Source: Chloroflexota bacterium (GTDB taxonomy: Bacteria > Chloroflexota > Dormibacteria > Aeolococcales > Aeolococcaceae). Taken from it: 64,000 nt of DNA. This document shows positions 41,274 to 50,456 of this stretch, one piece after another. Position numbers and translations under genes: made by a program. The notes beneath the pieces were generated by a model. The model was given only the letters and a program-made list of their open reading frames with translations. It was not told the DNA's origin and made no database searches. Location of the stretch: positions 248,001-312,000 of the forward strand of contig VBIQ01000005.1 in NCBI GenBank assembly GCA_005880985.1, read 5' to 3'. Positions within the stretch are counted from its first letter, which is position 1, and each line of letters opens with the position of its first letter.

Positions 41274-43565
41274 TCAGCGGTGGTGGTGCCCGCCCTGCGC
41301 CGGCGGGGGTGGGACACCGGTGGGAAGCGGCACCGGCTGGCCACCCTGGTCACCCTGGCCGAGTGGGTCGCCGGGGAGGCCCGACGGTCCGCCGCCGCAC
41401 CAGAAGTAGTTGCTGTTGTTGAAGCTCCAGAAGCGGCAGCCGTTGTCGGTGTTCACCCCCTGGTCCCCGGCCTGTGGACCGGTGCCGTTGAGGAACCAGC
41501 CGTCGCGGTCGCCCATCGAGGCGTGGTACACGTCGCCGGGCGCGCTGGGCCAGCCGTCGCTGATGTTCTCCAGCGCCTGGCTCATGAAGGCGTGCCACAT
41601 CGGGGCGGCGCCGGTGATGCCGGTGGTGCCGCGCATGGCGGTGTTGTTGGCGTTGCCGACCCAGGTGGCGGTGACCAGCCTGGGGGTCCAGCCGACGGTG
41701 AAGTTGTCCTTGAAATCGGTGGTGGTCCCGGTCTTGGCCGCCACCAGATGTCGTTCGAGGGTCAGCGCGGATCGAGCACCGAACTCCATCTGCCGGTTGC
41801 GGTCGTCGGTGAGGATGGCGTTGATGATGTAGGTGACGCCGGGATCGAGCACCTGCCGTCCGGCCGCCGCCGCCGGCATCAGCTCATGGCCGTCGGCGTC
41901 CTTGGCGGAGATGATCACGTGGGCGGGGTGCAACACCCCGGCGGCAGCGAAGACGGTGCCGGCCTGGGCCATCTCCCACAGCGGCACCGGGTACGAGCCG
42001 AGCGTCAGGCTCGGACCGTAGCTGCCGTCGGCCTTGTCGAGGGTGGTGATGCCCATGTCGCGAGCGGTGTGCACCACGTTGGCGGTCCCCGCCGCGAGCT
42101 CGACCTTGACCGCCGGGATGTTCAGCGAGTTGCCCAGCGCCTCGGCCACCGGCACCGTTCCGTGGTACTTCATGTCGTAGTTGCGCACCTGGTAGGGCTG
42201 CATCCCGTTGGGGCCACCGCCGGTGGGCAGGGTCAACGGCGAGTCCTCGACCGGGCTGGCCATGGTGACTTTCTTCTCGGCGAGGGCGGTGGCGTAGGTG
42301 AACAGCTTGAAGGTCGACCCCGGCTGGCGTGGATGCGCGGCCAGGTCGATCTGCGCTCCCGGCACGTTGGGCCCGGCGCTGGCCACGTAGGCGATCACCT
42401 CGCCGCTGGGGGGGTCGATGCTCACCAGCGCCCCGTCCGTCACGTTGTGGCTGGAGATGGCAGCAACCTGGGAGGCCACGGTCTGCTCCGCCTTGCCCTG
42501 CACTCCGAGGTCGAGGGTGCTCACCACCCGCAGCCCGGCGCGGTAGGGATCCAGGTGGAGCTTGTTGTGCACCTCTGACGCGACCGCATTGACGAAGGCC
42601 GGGGCCCGATTGACGTCGTCGGCCCGACCGCTGCCGCGGTGCAGCGGCTCGGCGGCGGCGGTCGCCGCCTGGGCGCGGTTGATCATGCCCACGTCGACCA
42701 TTGCCTGGAGCACCTCGAGCTGGCGAGCCTTGGCGGCGTCGGGGTGGCGCAGCGGGTCAAGCCCGGTGGGAGCGTTGGGCAGGCCGGCGAGCATCGCCGA
42801 CTGGGCCAGGTCGAGCCTGCTGGCGTCGGTCTCGAAGTACACCCGCGCCGCTGCCTCGATGCCGGTGGCGCCGTGACCATAGGGGATGTCGTTGAGGTAG
42901 GTCTCGAGGATCTGCGTCTTGCTCATCTGCGTCTCGAGATGCCTGGCCATGAACAGCTGGCGCACCTTGAAACCGATGGTGCGGCTGTAGCTGTTCTGCA
43001 GATAGAGGACCTTGGCGAGCTGCATGGTGATGGTGCTGGCGCCCTGACTGGCGCCGTGCAGCAGGTCCTGCCACGCGGCCGAGGCGAGACGCAACGGATC
43101 GGCGGCACCCTCGTGCCAGAACTCACGGTCCTCGACCGCGACGGTCGCCTGCTGCACCAGGGGGGACACCTGGGAGAGGGGCACCGGCTGCCGGGTGTCG
43201 TAGGGCGGGTGCATGTCGGCGAGGAGCACCCCGTGGCGGTCGTACACCAGGGTGTCGGCTCCGAAGGTCTGCGCCTGGGGGAGCCGCCCGACGGTGCTGT
43301 CGAGGAGGGCCAGGGCCGCCTGGGACCCACCCCAGACCGCCACCATCGCGGCGATCAGGCAGCCGACGATGATCAGCGCCAGGTGGCCCGGGGACCGTCG
43401 TTGAACGCGGCGGCCGAGCAGCCGCGCCCGCAGCGCCGGGTCGAGGCGGGCACGGGCCCGGCGCGGACGACGGTGGAATGGGGGAGGAGTGCTGACCGAC
43501 ACGCGCAGGCGGTACCACGGGCTGGCAGAGGGCTCGGCGACCGATGGCGGGGGACTCGGCGGCAC
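41274..43565 (-). CDS. Class A penicillin-binding protein (transglycosylase/transpeptidase)
   Basis: Polymerises and crosslinks peptidoglycan outside the membrane. The 763-residue protein has a basic cytoplasmic N-terminus, one membrane anchor at about residues 62-85 (LALIIVGCLIAAMVAVWG) and a GT51 domain with the catalytic Glu in AVEDREFW and GASTITMQLAK. The transpeptidase domain follows with SxxK (QPGSTFK), SxN (NSLNIP) and KTGTT. The tail is Gly/Pro rich and ends in a short His cluster (GGHHHR). The start is uncertain; GTG 43565 is used, with GGGGAG touching it. Confidence 0.93.
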   Translation of the reverse strand: MPPSPPPSVAEPSASPWYRLRVSVSTPPPFHRRPRRARARLDPALRARLLGRRVQRRSPGHLALIIVGCLIAAMVAVWGGSQAALALLDSTVGRLPQAQTFGADTLVYDRHGVLLADMHPPYDTRQPVPLSQVSPLVQQATVAVEDREFWHEGAADPLRLASAAWQDLLHGASQGASTITMQLAKVLYLQNSYSRTIGFKVRQLFMARHLETQMSKTQILETYLNDIPYGHGATGIEAAARVYFETDASRLDLAQSAMLAGLPNAPTGLDPLRHPDAAKARQLEVLQAMVDVGMINRAQAATAAAEPLHRGSGRADDVNRAPAFVNAVASEVHNKLHLDPYRAGLRVVSTLDLGVQGKAEQTVASQVAAISSHNVTDGALVSIDPPSGEVIAYVASAGPNVPGAQIDLAAHPRQPGSTFKLFTYATALAEKKVTMASPVEDSPLTLPTGGGPNGMQPYQVRNYDMKYHGTVPVAEALGNSLNIPAVKVELAAGTANVVHTARDMGITTLDKADGSYGPSLTLGSYPVPLWEMAQAGTVFAAAGVLHPAHVIISAKDADGHELMPAAAAGRQVLDPGVTYIINAILTDDRNRQMEFGARSALTLERHLVAAKTGTTTDFKDNFTVGWTPRLVTATWVGNANNTAMRGTTGITGAAPMWHAFMSQALENISDGWPSAPGDVYHASMGDRDGWFLNGTGPQAGDQGVNTDNGCRFWSFNNSNYFWCGGGPSGLPGDPLGQGDQGGQPVPLPTGVPPPPAQGGHHHR

Positions 43566-43652
43566 CTCCCCTGCAGTGCCGACCGGTTGGTGATACCGGC
43601 GCCCGGAGAAGAAACGGTACCAACCCTGGACGGTTAGATGCGGCGATCGATC

Positions 43653-44423
43653 CTAGGGGCCACGGTTCAGGCGGGCCAGCTGGCGTGACTGGGCGACCAT
43701 CCGGCCCCGGCTGTCCCAGAGCTCGGCGTCCTCCTCGAGGTAGCCGTCCATGAGAAAGCGGGTGGCCGTCCGGCAGGCGAGCCAGCCCGGCGCCGGCCGG
43801 CCACGCACGTACACGCTGATCTCGATGGTCGGCACCCAGCCGCCGGTGGCCAGGTCGAAGACGGCCGGCGGCAGGGCGTCGACGAGCAGCGGGAGGGCGG
43901 CGGTGTCCGGCTCGCGGCCGTCGGCGAAGCGCAGCCAGCCGCGCAGCTCACCCCTGCCGGAGGGCGCTCCCGCGAACCAGCCGCTGGTGGCGGGGTCGAG
44001 CCGCAGGTCGAAGCGCCGCCGGATCGCTGGGTCGAGGCCGCTGGGGAGCGGGCCGGTGGCCTCCTGACCGGTGCACTCCTCCGGAGGAGGCAGCAATGGC
44101 GGCGAGGCGATCACCACCGTGGGTCCCCGCGCGGCGGCGAGATCGCCGTAGGTCGCCAGCAGGCGGGCTCGCTCGGTGCCGCCCTGGAGCAGCCGCGCCG
44201 CCGCGGTGGAGTGAGCCCGTCCGGCACGCACCGGCTCGACCTCGACGTCGACCAGACCGTGCTCGGTCGGGCTGAGAAAGTGCGCCGACACCGCGACGGG
44301 GTCGGGATGGGGAAGGGTGGCGCGCACCGCCGCCAGACCGATGGCGAGGATGTAGCCGCCGTTCGGATACTGACCGATGCTCCAGCGCGGCGACACCTCG
44401 CCGTGCCAGCGGCCGTCCCCCAC
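43653..44423 (-). CDS. Acyl-CoA thioesterase-like protein (TesB-type)
   Basis: A double hot-dog protein of 256 residues from the first standard start (GTG 44423). Conserved blocks are RWSIGQYPNGGYILAIGLAAV, AHFLSPTEHGLVDVEVEPVRAGR and, in the second half, GGWVPTIEISVYVRGRPAPGWL and RFLMDGYLEEDAELWD. The homologous N-terminus continues upstream of the GTG (FDADTQVTP, a common beginning in this family), but the only open codons there include no ATG, GTG or TTG before a stop. ATT at 44486, preceded by GGGGA and inside the purH end, is a possible non-standard start. Substrate unknown. Confidence 0.8.
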   Translation of the reverse strand: MGDGRWHGEVSPRWSIGQYPNGGYILAIGLAAVRATLPHPDPVAVSAHFLSPTEHGLVDVEVEPVRAGRAHSTAAARLLQGGTERARLLATYGDLAAARGPTVVIASPPLLPPPEECTGQEATGPLPSGLDPAIRRRFDLRLDPATSGWFAGAPSGRGELRGWLRFADGREPDTAALPLLVDALPPAVFDLATGGWVPTIEISVYVRGRPAPGWLACRTATRFLMDGYLEEDAELWDSRGRMVAQSRQLARLNRGP

Positions 44424-44472
44424 CGGAGTGACCTGGGTGTCGGCGTCGAAGGCATGGCCCGTCGCCGCCGGC

Positions 44473-46005
44473 TCAGTGGCGGAAATGACGTTCCCCGGTC
44501 ATCACCATCGTCATTCCCAGCCCGTCGGCGGCCGCGATCACCTCCTCGTCGCGATTGCTGCCGCCGGGCTGGATCATCGCGACCGCTCCCGCCTGGGCGC
44601 AGACCTCGAGACCGTCGGGGAAGGGGAAGAACGCGTCTGAGGCGGCCACCGATCCCCGAGCACGCTCGCCGGCGCGCCGGGCCGCGACCTCGGCCGCCTC
44701 GACCCGCGACATCTGGCCGGCGCCGACTCCCACCGCCATCCCATCCTTGACGAAGACCACCGCGTTGGACTTCACGTGGCGGCACACCCGCCAGGCGATC
44801 AGCAGCTGCTCCCACTCCCGCTCGCTTGGCTGGCGGCGGGTCACCACGCGCATGGCGCTGCGGTCGAGGGAAACGCGGTCGAGGGTCTGCACCAGCAGGC
44901 CGCCGTCGATGCTGCGCACGTCCATCTGACCCGCACACGACGGGCGCTCGACCACCAGCACGCGCAGCCGCTCCTTGCGCGCCAACCGCTGGGCCGCGTC
45001 GGGCTCGATGGCGGGCGCGACCACCGCCTCGAGGAAGGTCTTCGCCACCTCCTCGGCCGCGACCAGGTCGAGGACGCGGTTGACCGCGACGACGCCGCCG
45101 TAGGCAGCCCGTGGGTCGCACTCGTAGGCACGCCGATAGGCGTCGACAGCGTCGGCACCGACGGCAAAGCCACAGGGATTGGTGTGCTTGATCACTGTCG
45201 CCGCGGGATCGTCGAAATCGCTGACCAGACGGCGGGCGGCGTCGACGTCGAGCCAGTTGGTGAAGGACAGCGCCGGTCCCTGCAGCTGGCGCGCGTGAGC
45301 CAGACCGCCGGGCGGACCTGGGATCGCGTACAGCGCCCCGCGTTGATGGGGGTTCTCGCCGTAGCGCAGCTCCTGCAACCGTGGGCCGCCCACCGTGTAA
45401 CTCTCCGGCATCGCCTCCTCGGCTCCCAGCTCACCCGCCAGGTAGGCGGCGACGGCGGTGTCGTAGGCGGCGACATGGGCGAAGGCCTCGGCGGCGAGCC
45501 GGCGGCGGGTCGCCTCGCTGACGGCCCCCTGGCTGCGGAGGTCGGCGAGTACCACGCCGTACTGTCGAGCCGAGACGACAACGGCGACGGCGTCAGCGTT
45601 CTTGGCGGCGGCGCGGATCATGGTGGGGCCACCGATGTCGATGTTCTCCGTCGTCTCCTCATGCGAGGCGCCGCGCGCCACCGCCTCGCGGAAGGGATAG
45701 AGGGAGACGGCGACGATGTCGATGGGGGCAAAGCCGTGCTGCTGCAGCTGCGCCATGTGATCGGGAAGGTCCCGGCGGGCGAGGATGCCCGCGTGCACCG
45801 CCGGATGCAGCGTCTTCACCCGGCCGTCCAGCATCTCCGGGAAGCCGGTGACGTCGGCAACCGGGCGCGCCTCGATGCCTGCCGCGGCCAGAGCTCGCCG
45901 GCTGCCGTCGGTGGCGATCAGCTCCACGCCGGCCTCGCGCAGTCCCTGCGCGAAGTCGACCAGCCCGGTCTTGTCGTGTGGCCCCAGCAGCGCCCGCAGC
46001 GTCAT
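44473..46005 (-). CDS. purH: Bifunctional AICAR formyltransferase / IMP cyclohydrolase PurH
   Basis: The last two steps of de novo IMP synthesis. The 510-residue protein has the N-terminal cyclohydrolase (MLDGRVKTLHPAVHAGIL, NIDIGGPTMIRAAAKN) and the C-terminal transformylase with RYGENPHQ, IKHTNPCGFA and SDAFFPFPDG. ATG 46005 overlaps the purN stop as ATGA and has GAGGAGAAGAGG just upstream. Confidence 0.96.
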   Translation of the reverse strand: MTLRALLGPHDKTGLVDFAQGLREAGVELIATDGSRRALAAAGIEARPVADVTGFPEMLDGRVKTLHPAVHAGILARRDLPDHMAQLQQHGFAPIDIVAVSLYPFREAVARGASHEETTENIDIGGPTMIRAAAKNADAVAVVVSARQYGVVLADLRSQGAVSEATRRRLAAEAFAHVAAYDTAVAAYLAGELGAEEAMPESYTVGGPRLQELRYGENPHQRGALYAIPGPPGGLAHARQLQGPALSFTNWLDVDAARRLVSDFDDPAATVIKHTNPCGFAVGADAVDAYRRAYECDPRAAYGGVVAVNRVLDLVAAEEVAKTFLEAVVAPAIEPDAAQRLARKERLRVLVVERPSCAGQMDVRSIDGGLLVQTLDRVSLDRSAMRVVTRRQPSEREWEQLLIAWRVCRHVKSNAVVFVKDGMAVGVGAGQMSRVEAAEVAARRAGERARGSVAASDAFFPFPDGLEVCAQAGAVAMIQPGGSNRDEEVIAAADGLGMTMVMTGERHFRH

Positions 46006-46694
46006 CGCCTCTTCTCCTCTCGTCGCGTGACCGCGCTCAGCGCCGGCGCCGCAGCCCCGCCCTCGGGCTGACCAGCCGGCAGCAGGCGCACCCGCCGGCC
46101 CTCCCGGCGCAGCCGACCGCGGCACCACAGCGCCACCGCCTCCGGCACCAGCCGCCACTCCTGCTCGTGGATGCGCTGACGCAGGCTGTCGACGTCATCG
46201 TTCTCGAGAACGGCAACCGTGCCCTGAAGGATGATCGGCCCCCCGTCGGGCTCGCCCGCTTCCAGCAGCTGCACGGTGCATCCGCTCACCTTGACGCCGT
46301 ACTCGAGCGCCTCCTCCACGGCGCGCATGCCCCCGCCGAACGCGGGCAGCAGCGAAGGATGGATGTTGATGATCGCGTCCGGGAACGCCTCCAGGACGAC
46401 CTCGCCCAGCATCCGGTCGTAGCCGGCGCAGACCACCAGCTCGACGGCGGCGGCGCGCAGCAGGTCACGGAGCGCGCGGTCGCGCGCGCTGCCGTCGCCG
46501 CCGAACTGCGAGACCGGCATCGCCACCGCATCGACCCGGGCGGCGCGGGCCAGCTCGAGCGCCGGCGCGCTGGGGCGATTGCTCATCACCAGCACGATCT
46601 GCGCCGGGTACTCTGGCCGGGCGCAGGCGTCGAGCAGCGCGCGCAGATTGGTTCCCGCCCCCGAGACCAGGACCGCGACGCGCGTGCGCTCCAC
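46002..46694 (-). CDS. purN: Phosphoribosylglycinamide formyltransferase PurN
   Basis: 10-formyl-THF-dependent formylation of GAR, step 3 of purine synthesis. The 230-residue protein has VLVSGAGTNLRALLDA, the catalytic triad region NIHPSLLPAF (Asn, His) and the Asp in EAGEPDGGPII. A C-terminal extension of about 30 Arg/Ala-rich residues is beyond the usual length. It is coupled to purH, with purM 58 bp upstream. Confidence 0.94.
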   Translation of the reverse strand: MERTRVAVLVSGAGTNLRALLDACARPEYPAQIVLVMSNRPSAPALELARAARVDAVAMPVSQFGGDGSARDRALRDLLRAAAVELVVCAGYDRMLGEVVLEAFPDAIINIHPSLLPAFGGGMRAVEEALEYGVKVSGCTVQLLEAGEPDGGPIILQGTVAVLENDDVDSLRQRIHEQEWRLVPEAVALWCRGRLRREGRRVRLLPAGQPEGGAAAPALSAVTRREEKRR

Positions 46695-46752
46695 GTCGGC
46701 GATCGGCGCTACCGCGGGCAGCGCCCGCGGCGGCGTGGAGTCGTACAGCGCA

Positions 46753-47778
46753 TCAGCGCAGCACCACCCGCTCCGGCCCAGACTGCTCCACCACCTCGCC
46801 GATGCGCAGCACCGGCAGACCGGCGGCCGCGCCGACGGAGCCGGCGGTGGCGGCGGGCACCACCGCCACCATGCCGATCCCCATGTTGAAGGTCCGCCAC
46901 ATCTCGTCAGGGTGGACGCCCCCGGCGCGCTCGATCGCCTCGAACAGCGGGGGAACGCGCCAGGCGTCCCGCTGCAGCTCGACGCCGAGACCCTGGGGCA
47001 GCACCCGGGGCACGTTCTCCTTCAGCCCGCCGCCGGTGATGTGGGCCAGGGCGCGCACGCCGACCGTCACCCGCAGCTCGTTGACCGCGGCGAGATACGA
47101 CCGGTGCGGCTCGAGCAGCAGATCGGCCAGCGGCCTGTCGGTGCCGGGGAGCACCGCCTCGTAATCGAGCTCACGCTCGTGGACGATGTGTCGCACCAGC
47201 GAATACCCGTTGGTGTGCAGTCCCGAGCTGGGCATGCCGAGGACCGCGTCGCCGGCCTGCACCCCGCTGCCGTCGATGATGGCATCGCGCTCGACGGCGC
47301 CGACGATGAACCCGGCGAGGTCGTAGTCGCCGAGCCCGTACAGCCCGGGCATCTCGGCGGTCTCGCCGCCGATCAACGCGCACGATGCCTCGCGGCAGGC
47401 CTGTGCGATGCCGTCGACGATCTCCGCGAGCTGCTCGGGATTGAGCTTACCGGTGGCGAAGTAGTCGAGGAAGAAGAGTGGCTCGGCCCCGCTGCAGAGG
47501 ATGTCGTTGATGCAGTGGTTGACCAGGTCGACGCCCACCCCGCGGTGGCGTCCGGCGGCGATGGCGATCTTGATCTTGGTGCCCACCCCGTCGGCGCTGG
47601 CCACCAGCACCGGGTCGCGGAAACGTCCCGGGGGGAAGGCGAACAGCCCGCTGAAGGCGCCGATGTTGCCCAGCACCGGCGCGGTGTGGGTGGAGGCGAC
47701 GGTGCGCTTGATCAGGGCGACGGCGCGGTTGCCCTCGTCGATGTCGACGCCGGCGTCGGCGTAGCGGAGGTCGCCCAC
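46753..47778 (-). CDS. purM: Phosphoribosylformylglycinamidine cyclo-ligase PurM
   Basis: AIR synthetase, step 5 of purine synthesis. The 341-residue protein has SADGVGTKIKIA, NDILCSGAEPLFFLDY, IGGETAEMPG and THITGGGL-like blocks (actual AHITGGGLKENVPR), which are strong PurM marks. The start is GTG 47778. A TACACT box about 70 bp upstream would start the purM-purN-purH unit. Confidence 0.95.
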   Translation of the reverse strand: MGDLRYADAGVDIDEGNRAVALIKRTVASTHTAPVLGNIGAFSGLFAFPPGRFRDPVLVASADGVGTKIKIAIAAGRHRGVGVDLVNHCINDILCSGAEPLFFLDYFATGKLNPEQLAEIVDGIAQACREASCALIGGETAEMPGLYGLGDYDLAGFIVGAVERDAIIDGSGVQAGDAVLGMPSSGLHTNGYSLVRHIVHERELDYEAVLPGTDRPLADLLLEPHRSYLAAVNELRVTVGVRALAHITGGGLKENVPRVLPQGLGVELQRDAWRVPPLFEAIERAGGVHPDEMWRTFNMGIGMVAVVPAATAGSVGAAAGLPVLRIGEVVEQSGPERVVLR

Positions 47779-48185
47779 GTGGAGCCTCGGTTGGGGTGGC
47801 GGGAGGACCGGCGGCGGGATCGCCGGGGGAGCTCCAAGACGGCCTAAGTGTACCGGGGCTCGAACTCGCCGCCGGGCGCCGGCGGGTGATCCCGGGGGGC
47901 CTCGCGAGGCCCGCGGCGAGGGCTCTTGGGACCGCGGCGACGGCCGGCGGCTGCCCGGCGGTCACCTCGCACCACCGCCGCCCGACCCCCATGTCATCAC
48001 ACCGATGGACGCGGCAATCATGCCCACGCTCTCATCAGGAAAAGATCGCAACCCTCCGAGCAGCGCGAGAACCTCGCGGCGGTGATGCTCGGACGGGGTT
48101 TGCACCGTACCCTTGGGTGCGACGCGACCTGCCAGGTTCGCCTGCCTCGCGCAGCGCCCGGGTCGGCGTCAGCCCACCGCATGTG
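47779..48185. promoter_or_regulatory. Divergent gap purM / Kelch-like gene (407 bp)
   Basis: The gap contains a minus-strand TACACT -10 candidate for purM at 47847-47852. Near 48104-48122 an imperfect hairpin GCACC...GGGTGC surrounds TACCCT, on the Kelch-gene side. No convincing ORF, RNA gene or purine riboswitch was recognised. The stretch 48030-48100 is noticeably less GC-rich. Confidence 0.4.
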
Positions 48186-49880
48186 ATGAACATCATCGTC
48201 GAGCCCGAACAGAGCGACCCGTGGCTGCACCAGTTCGCCGCGGCGGGAATGTCGTACTGCCTGCTCGAGGAACAGCAGGACGGTGCCACCACCACCGATG
48301 ACGACGGCGATTCGCGCGCTGCCACCCCGTCGTCGCGGACGCTGACCGAGCTGGTCGGGGACTTCATCGCGCTCAGCGCCAGGGCGGACACCCGCTGGGT
48401 GGCGCAGCTGAGCGGTCCGCTCGACGAGGTGGTCGCCGCCATCGAGGTGACCGGCAGGGCGGTCGACCGCTCGCTCACTGCGGGTGCGCCACCGTCGCCG
48501 GAGCGGGTTGCGGCGACGACGACGCTGGTGCTCACCCCGCACGATCCGGCGCTGCGCATCCTGATCGAAGGCAACCGCGAGAGCCACCGCACCCTCGCCC
48601 TTCTCCAGGTACCACGTCACTCGGTCGGCGACGTGATCGAGGCCCTGGCCCGCGGCGATGACCGCAGCGCGCTCGCCGCCGCGGACCGCGTCGTCGTTCA
48701 GCAGGCTTCGCTCGGCCGTTCGACCTTCGCCGTGCGCGACCCGGGCGATGCCGCACCGGCGGGAGTCCCGACGTCGGCACCACCAGCTCCGGGGACGGTG
48801 CGACGGTCGTTCCCGCGCGACTGGCGGGTGCCGCTGATCGCCACCATCATCGTCGCCGTGCTCGGAGCGGTCACCGCCGCCACGCTGCTGCGCCGGAGCG
48901 GCGCTCCGACCCCGGCACCGGGACAGCGCCACGCCGTCAATATCGCGCCGGCGCCGACAACGGCACCGGCGCCGCCGTCCGCGAGCGCCCCGCCGCGGGC
49001 ACCCGCGGCGTCGGTGCTGGCGGTCGCACCGCCGCCGCGAACGGCCCCCTCTGTCGGCTTCGATGCGGCCGATGGACAGGTGGTCCTATACGGCGGCAGC
49101 GACCCGGCGGGCACCGTGCTCGGCGACACCTGGACCTTCGCCGGCGGAGCCTGGAAGCAGGCGCATCCGGCTGCCTCCCCGCCCGCCCGCAGCGGCGCGG
49201 CGATCACCTACAACCCGGCCACCCGCCACCTGGTCCTGTTCGGCGGGACGTCGGCCGCGGGCCGTGCCCTGGACGACACCTGGGTGTGGGACGGGTCAAC
49301 CTGGATCCGGGTGGCGACCGGCGGCCAACCGAGCTCGGGGCAGCCGGTGGGTCTGGTCGACGACGACGCGCACGGAGCGTTGGTGCTGGTCACCCAGCCC
49401 CGACCTGCTGAGCCGGTGCAGACCTGGACGTACGGCAACGGTGCCTGGAGTCGCAGCGCACCTGCTTCCGGTCCAGCCGTCGGGCGCGGACCGGCGATGG
49501 CCTACGACCAGGCTCTGGGACGCATCGTCCTGGTCGATGCCGGCAGCAACGCCACCTGGATCTGGAACGGCGCGAGCTGGACGCGCCAGCCTCCCGCGGG
49601 GCTGCTGCTCGAACCGTCGGTCCCGATCCGTCTCGCGTTCGACCCGCAGACGCGAACGCTGCTGCTGGTCCAGTCAGCCTCGGCCGCGCACCCGCAGAGC
49701 ACCACCTGGAGCTACGCCGCCGGCGCCTGGCAGCAGCTCAGCACACCGACCGCGCCGGAGGTGGTCGGAGGCCTGGTCTCCGACCCGGGTGGCAAGAACC
49801 TGATCGCCCTCGCGGGACGGCTCGGCTCCCAGGACTGGAACCAGGTCTGGACCTGGCGCAGCTCCGCCTGGGGGCAATAG
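48186..49880 (+). CDS. Single-pass membrane protein with extracytoplasmic Kelch-like repeats
   Basis: A 564-residue protein of unknown function. Residues 1-210 form an unrecognised, probably cytoplasmic region. Residues 214-235 (VPLIATIIVAVLGAVTAATLL) are a membrane helix, followed by an Ala/Pro/Thr linker (about 240-290). The rest has Kelch/galactose-oxidase-like blades: VVLYGGSDPAGTVLGDTWTF, LVLFGGTSAAGRALDDTWVW, then weaker copies ending in W-x-W motifs. The open frame continues upstream, but ATG 48186 begins convincing protein sequence. Such domains usually bind carbohydrate or protein; with no signal peptide, the orientation is N-in/C-out (inference). Confidence 0.7.
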   Translation: MNIIVEPEQSDPWLHQFAAAGMSYCLLEEQQDGATTTDDDGDSRAATPSSRTLTELVGDFIALSARADTRWVAQLSGPLDEVVAAIEVTGRAVDRSLTAGAPPSPERVAATTTLVLTPHDPALRILIEGNRESHRTLALLQVPRHSVGDVIEALARGDDRSALAAADRVVVQQASLGRSTFAVRDPGDAAPAGVPTSAPPAPGTVRRSFPRDWRVPLIATIIVAVLGAVTAATLLRRSGAPTPAPGQRHAVNIAPAPTTAPAPPSASAPPRAPAASVLAVAPPPRTAPSVGFDAADGQVVLYGGSDPAGTVLGDTWTFAGGAWKQAHPAASPPARSGAAITYNPATRHLVLFGGTSAAGRALDDTWVWDGSTWIRVATGGQPSSGQPVGLVDDDAHGALVLVTQPRPAEPVQTWTYGNGAWSRSAPASGPAVGRGPAMAYDQALGRIVLVDAGSNATWIWNGASWTRQPPAGLLLEPSVPIRLAFDPQTRTLLLVQSASAAHPQSTTWSYAAGAWQQLSTPTAPEVVGGLVSDPGGKNLIALAGRLGSQDWNQVWTWRSSAWGQ

Positions 49881-49881
49881 G

Positions 49882-50193
49882 TCAGGCTCGGGATTCGGCC
49901 TCAGCCCGGTGGCGAGCAAAGATCACCTCGCCGTCGTGCCACTCAGGGTCGGCCACCAGCAGCTCACGCATGCGCCGGAAGCGGGCATCCTGCTCGGGAC
50001 TGGCGGCGTTGCGCTGATACGCTTCGCGACTCGCGAAGACACCGGTGATGAACACCTGGTCGGGATCAGAATCGGTGCGCAGGACGGATACCGAGATTGA
50101 TCCTTCCGGAAGCTCGACGTTCTGCTCAAAGACACGAGCCAGCTCGTCCGCCTTGCCGGGCTTCACCCGTGCGCGCGCCAGAGTGCCGTACAT
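49882..50193 (-). CDS. Antibiotic biosynthesis monooxygenase (ABM) domain protein
   Basis: A 103-residue dimeric alpha-beta barrel (ferredoxin-like) protein. ARARVKPGKADELARVFEQ, then strands around VSVLRTDSDPDQVFITGVFASREAYQRNA and a final WHDGEVIFARH, is the usual ABM/YgiN layout. Members include quinol and haem monooxygenases and non-enzymatic ones; His residues are few, so no activity is assigned. It has its own promoter (50230-50258). Confidence 0.7.
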   Translation of the reverse strand: MYGTLARARVKPGKADELARVFEQNVELPEGSISVSVLRTDSDPDQVFITGVFASREAYQRNAASPEQDARFRRMRELLVADPEWHDGEVIFARHRAEAESRA

Positions 50194-50229
50194 GGTGGGG
50201 CCCCCCTGTGGGAATCAGTGAGGGCGTGC

Positions 50230-50258
50230 ACGATACACAGCCGGCGGAGGCGACGCAA
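50230..50258 (-). promoter_or_regulatory. Promoter of the ABM gene
   Basis: On the minus strand TTGCGT (50258-50253), a 17-bp spacer and TATCGT (50235-50230) are followed by a leader of about 30 nt with a G-run near the ATG. The rest of the 50194-50456 gap shows nothing recognised. Confidence 0.5.
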
Positions 50259-50456
50259 GGCGGGTGAGGCGCTTCCGAACGGGTCCCAGCCGGTGCCCCG
50301 GAGCCTTGCAGCATCGGTGCTGCGCCCCAGCGCCAGCTTGCCCATCCTCGGCGCGTGAGCGCTGTGCCGGTCGGCGATCTGATCTCGGGTAGTCGGAGCG
50401 TAGCGGCCTCAGTCCGGCGCTGAAGTCCGCTCGTGCCTCGATACGGAGGGCGGTGG

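Noticed and set aside
47843-47880. T-arm-like GTTCGAGC on the minus strand
   Set aside because: The flanking bases do not form a 5-bp stem, and no D-arm, anticodon arm or acceptor stem surrounds it, so it is not a tRNA.
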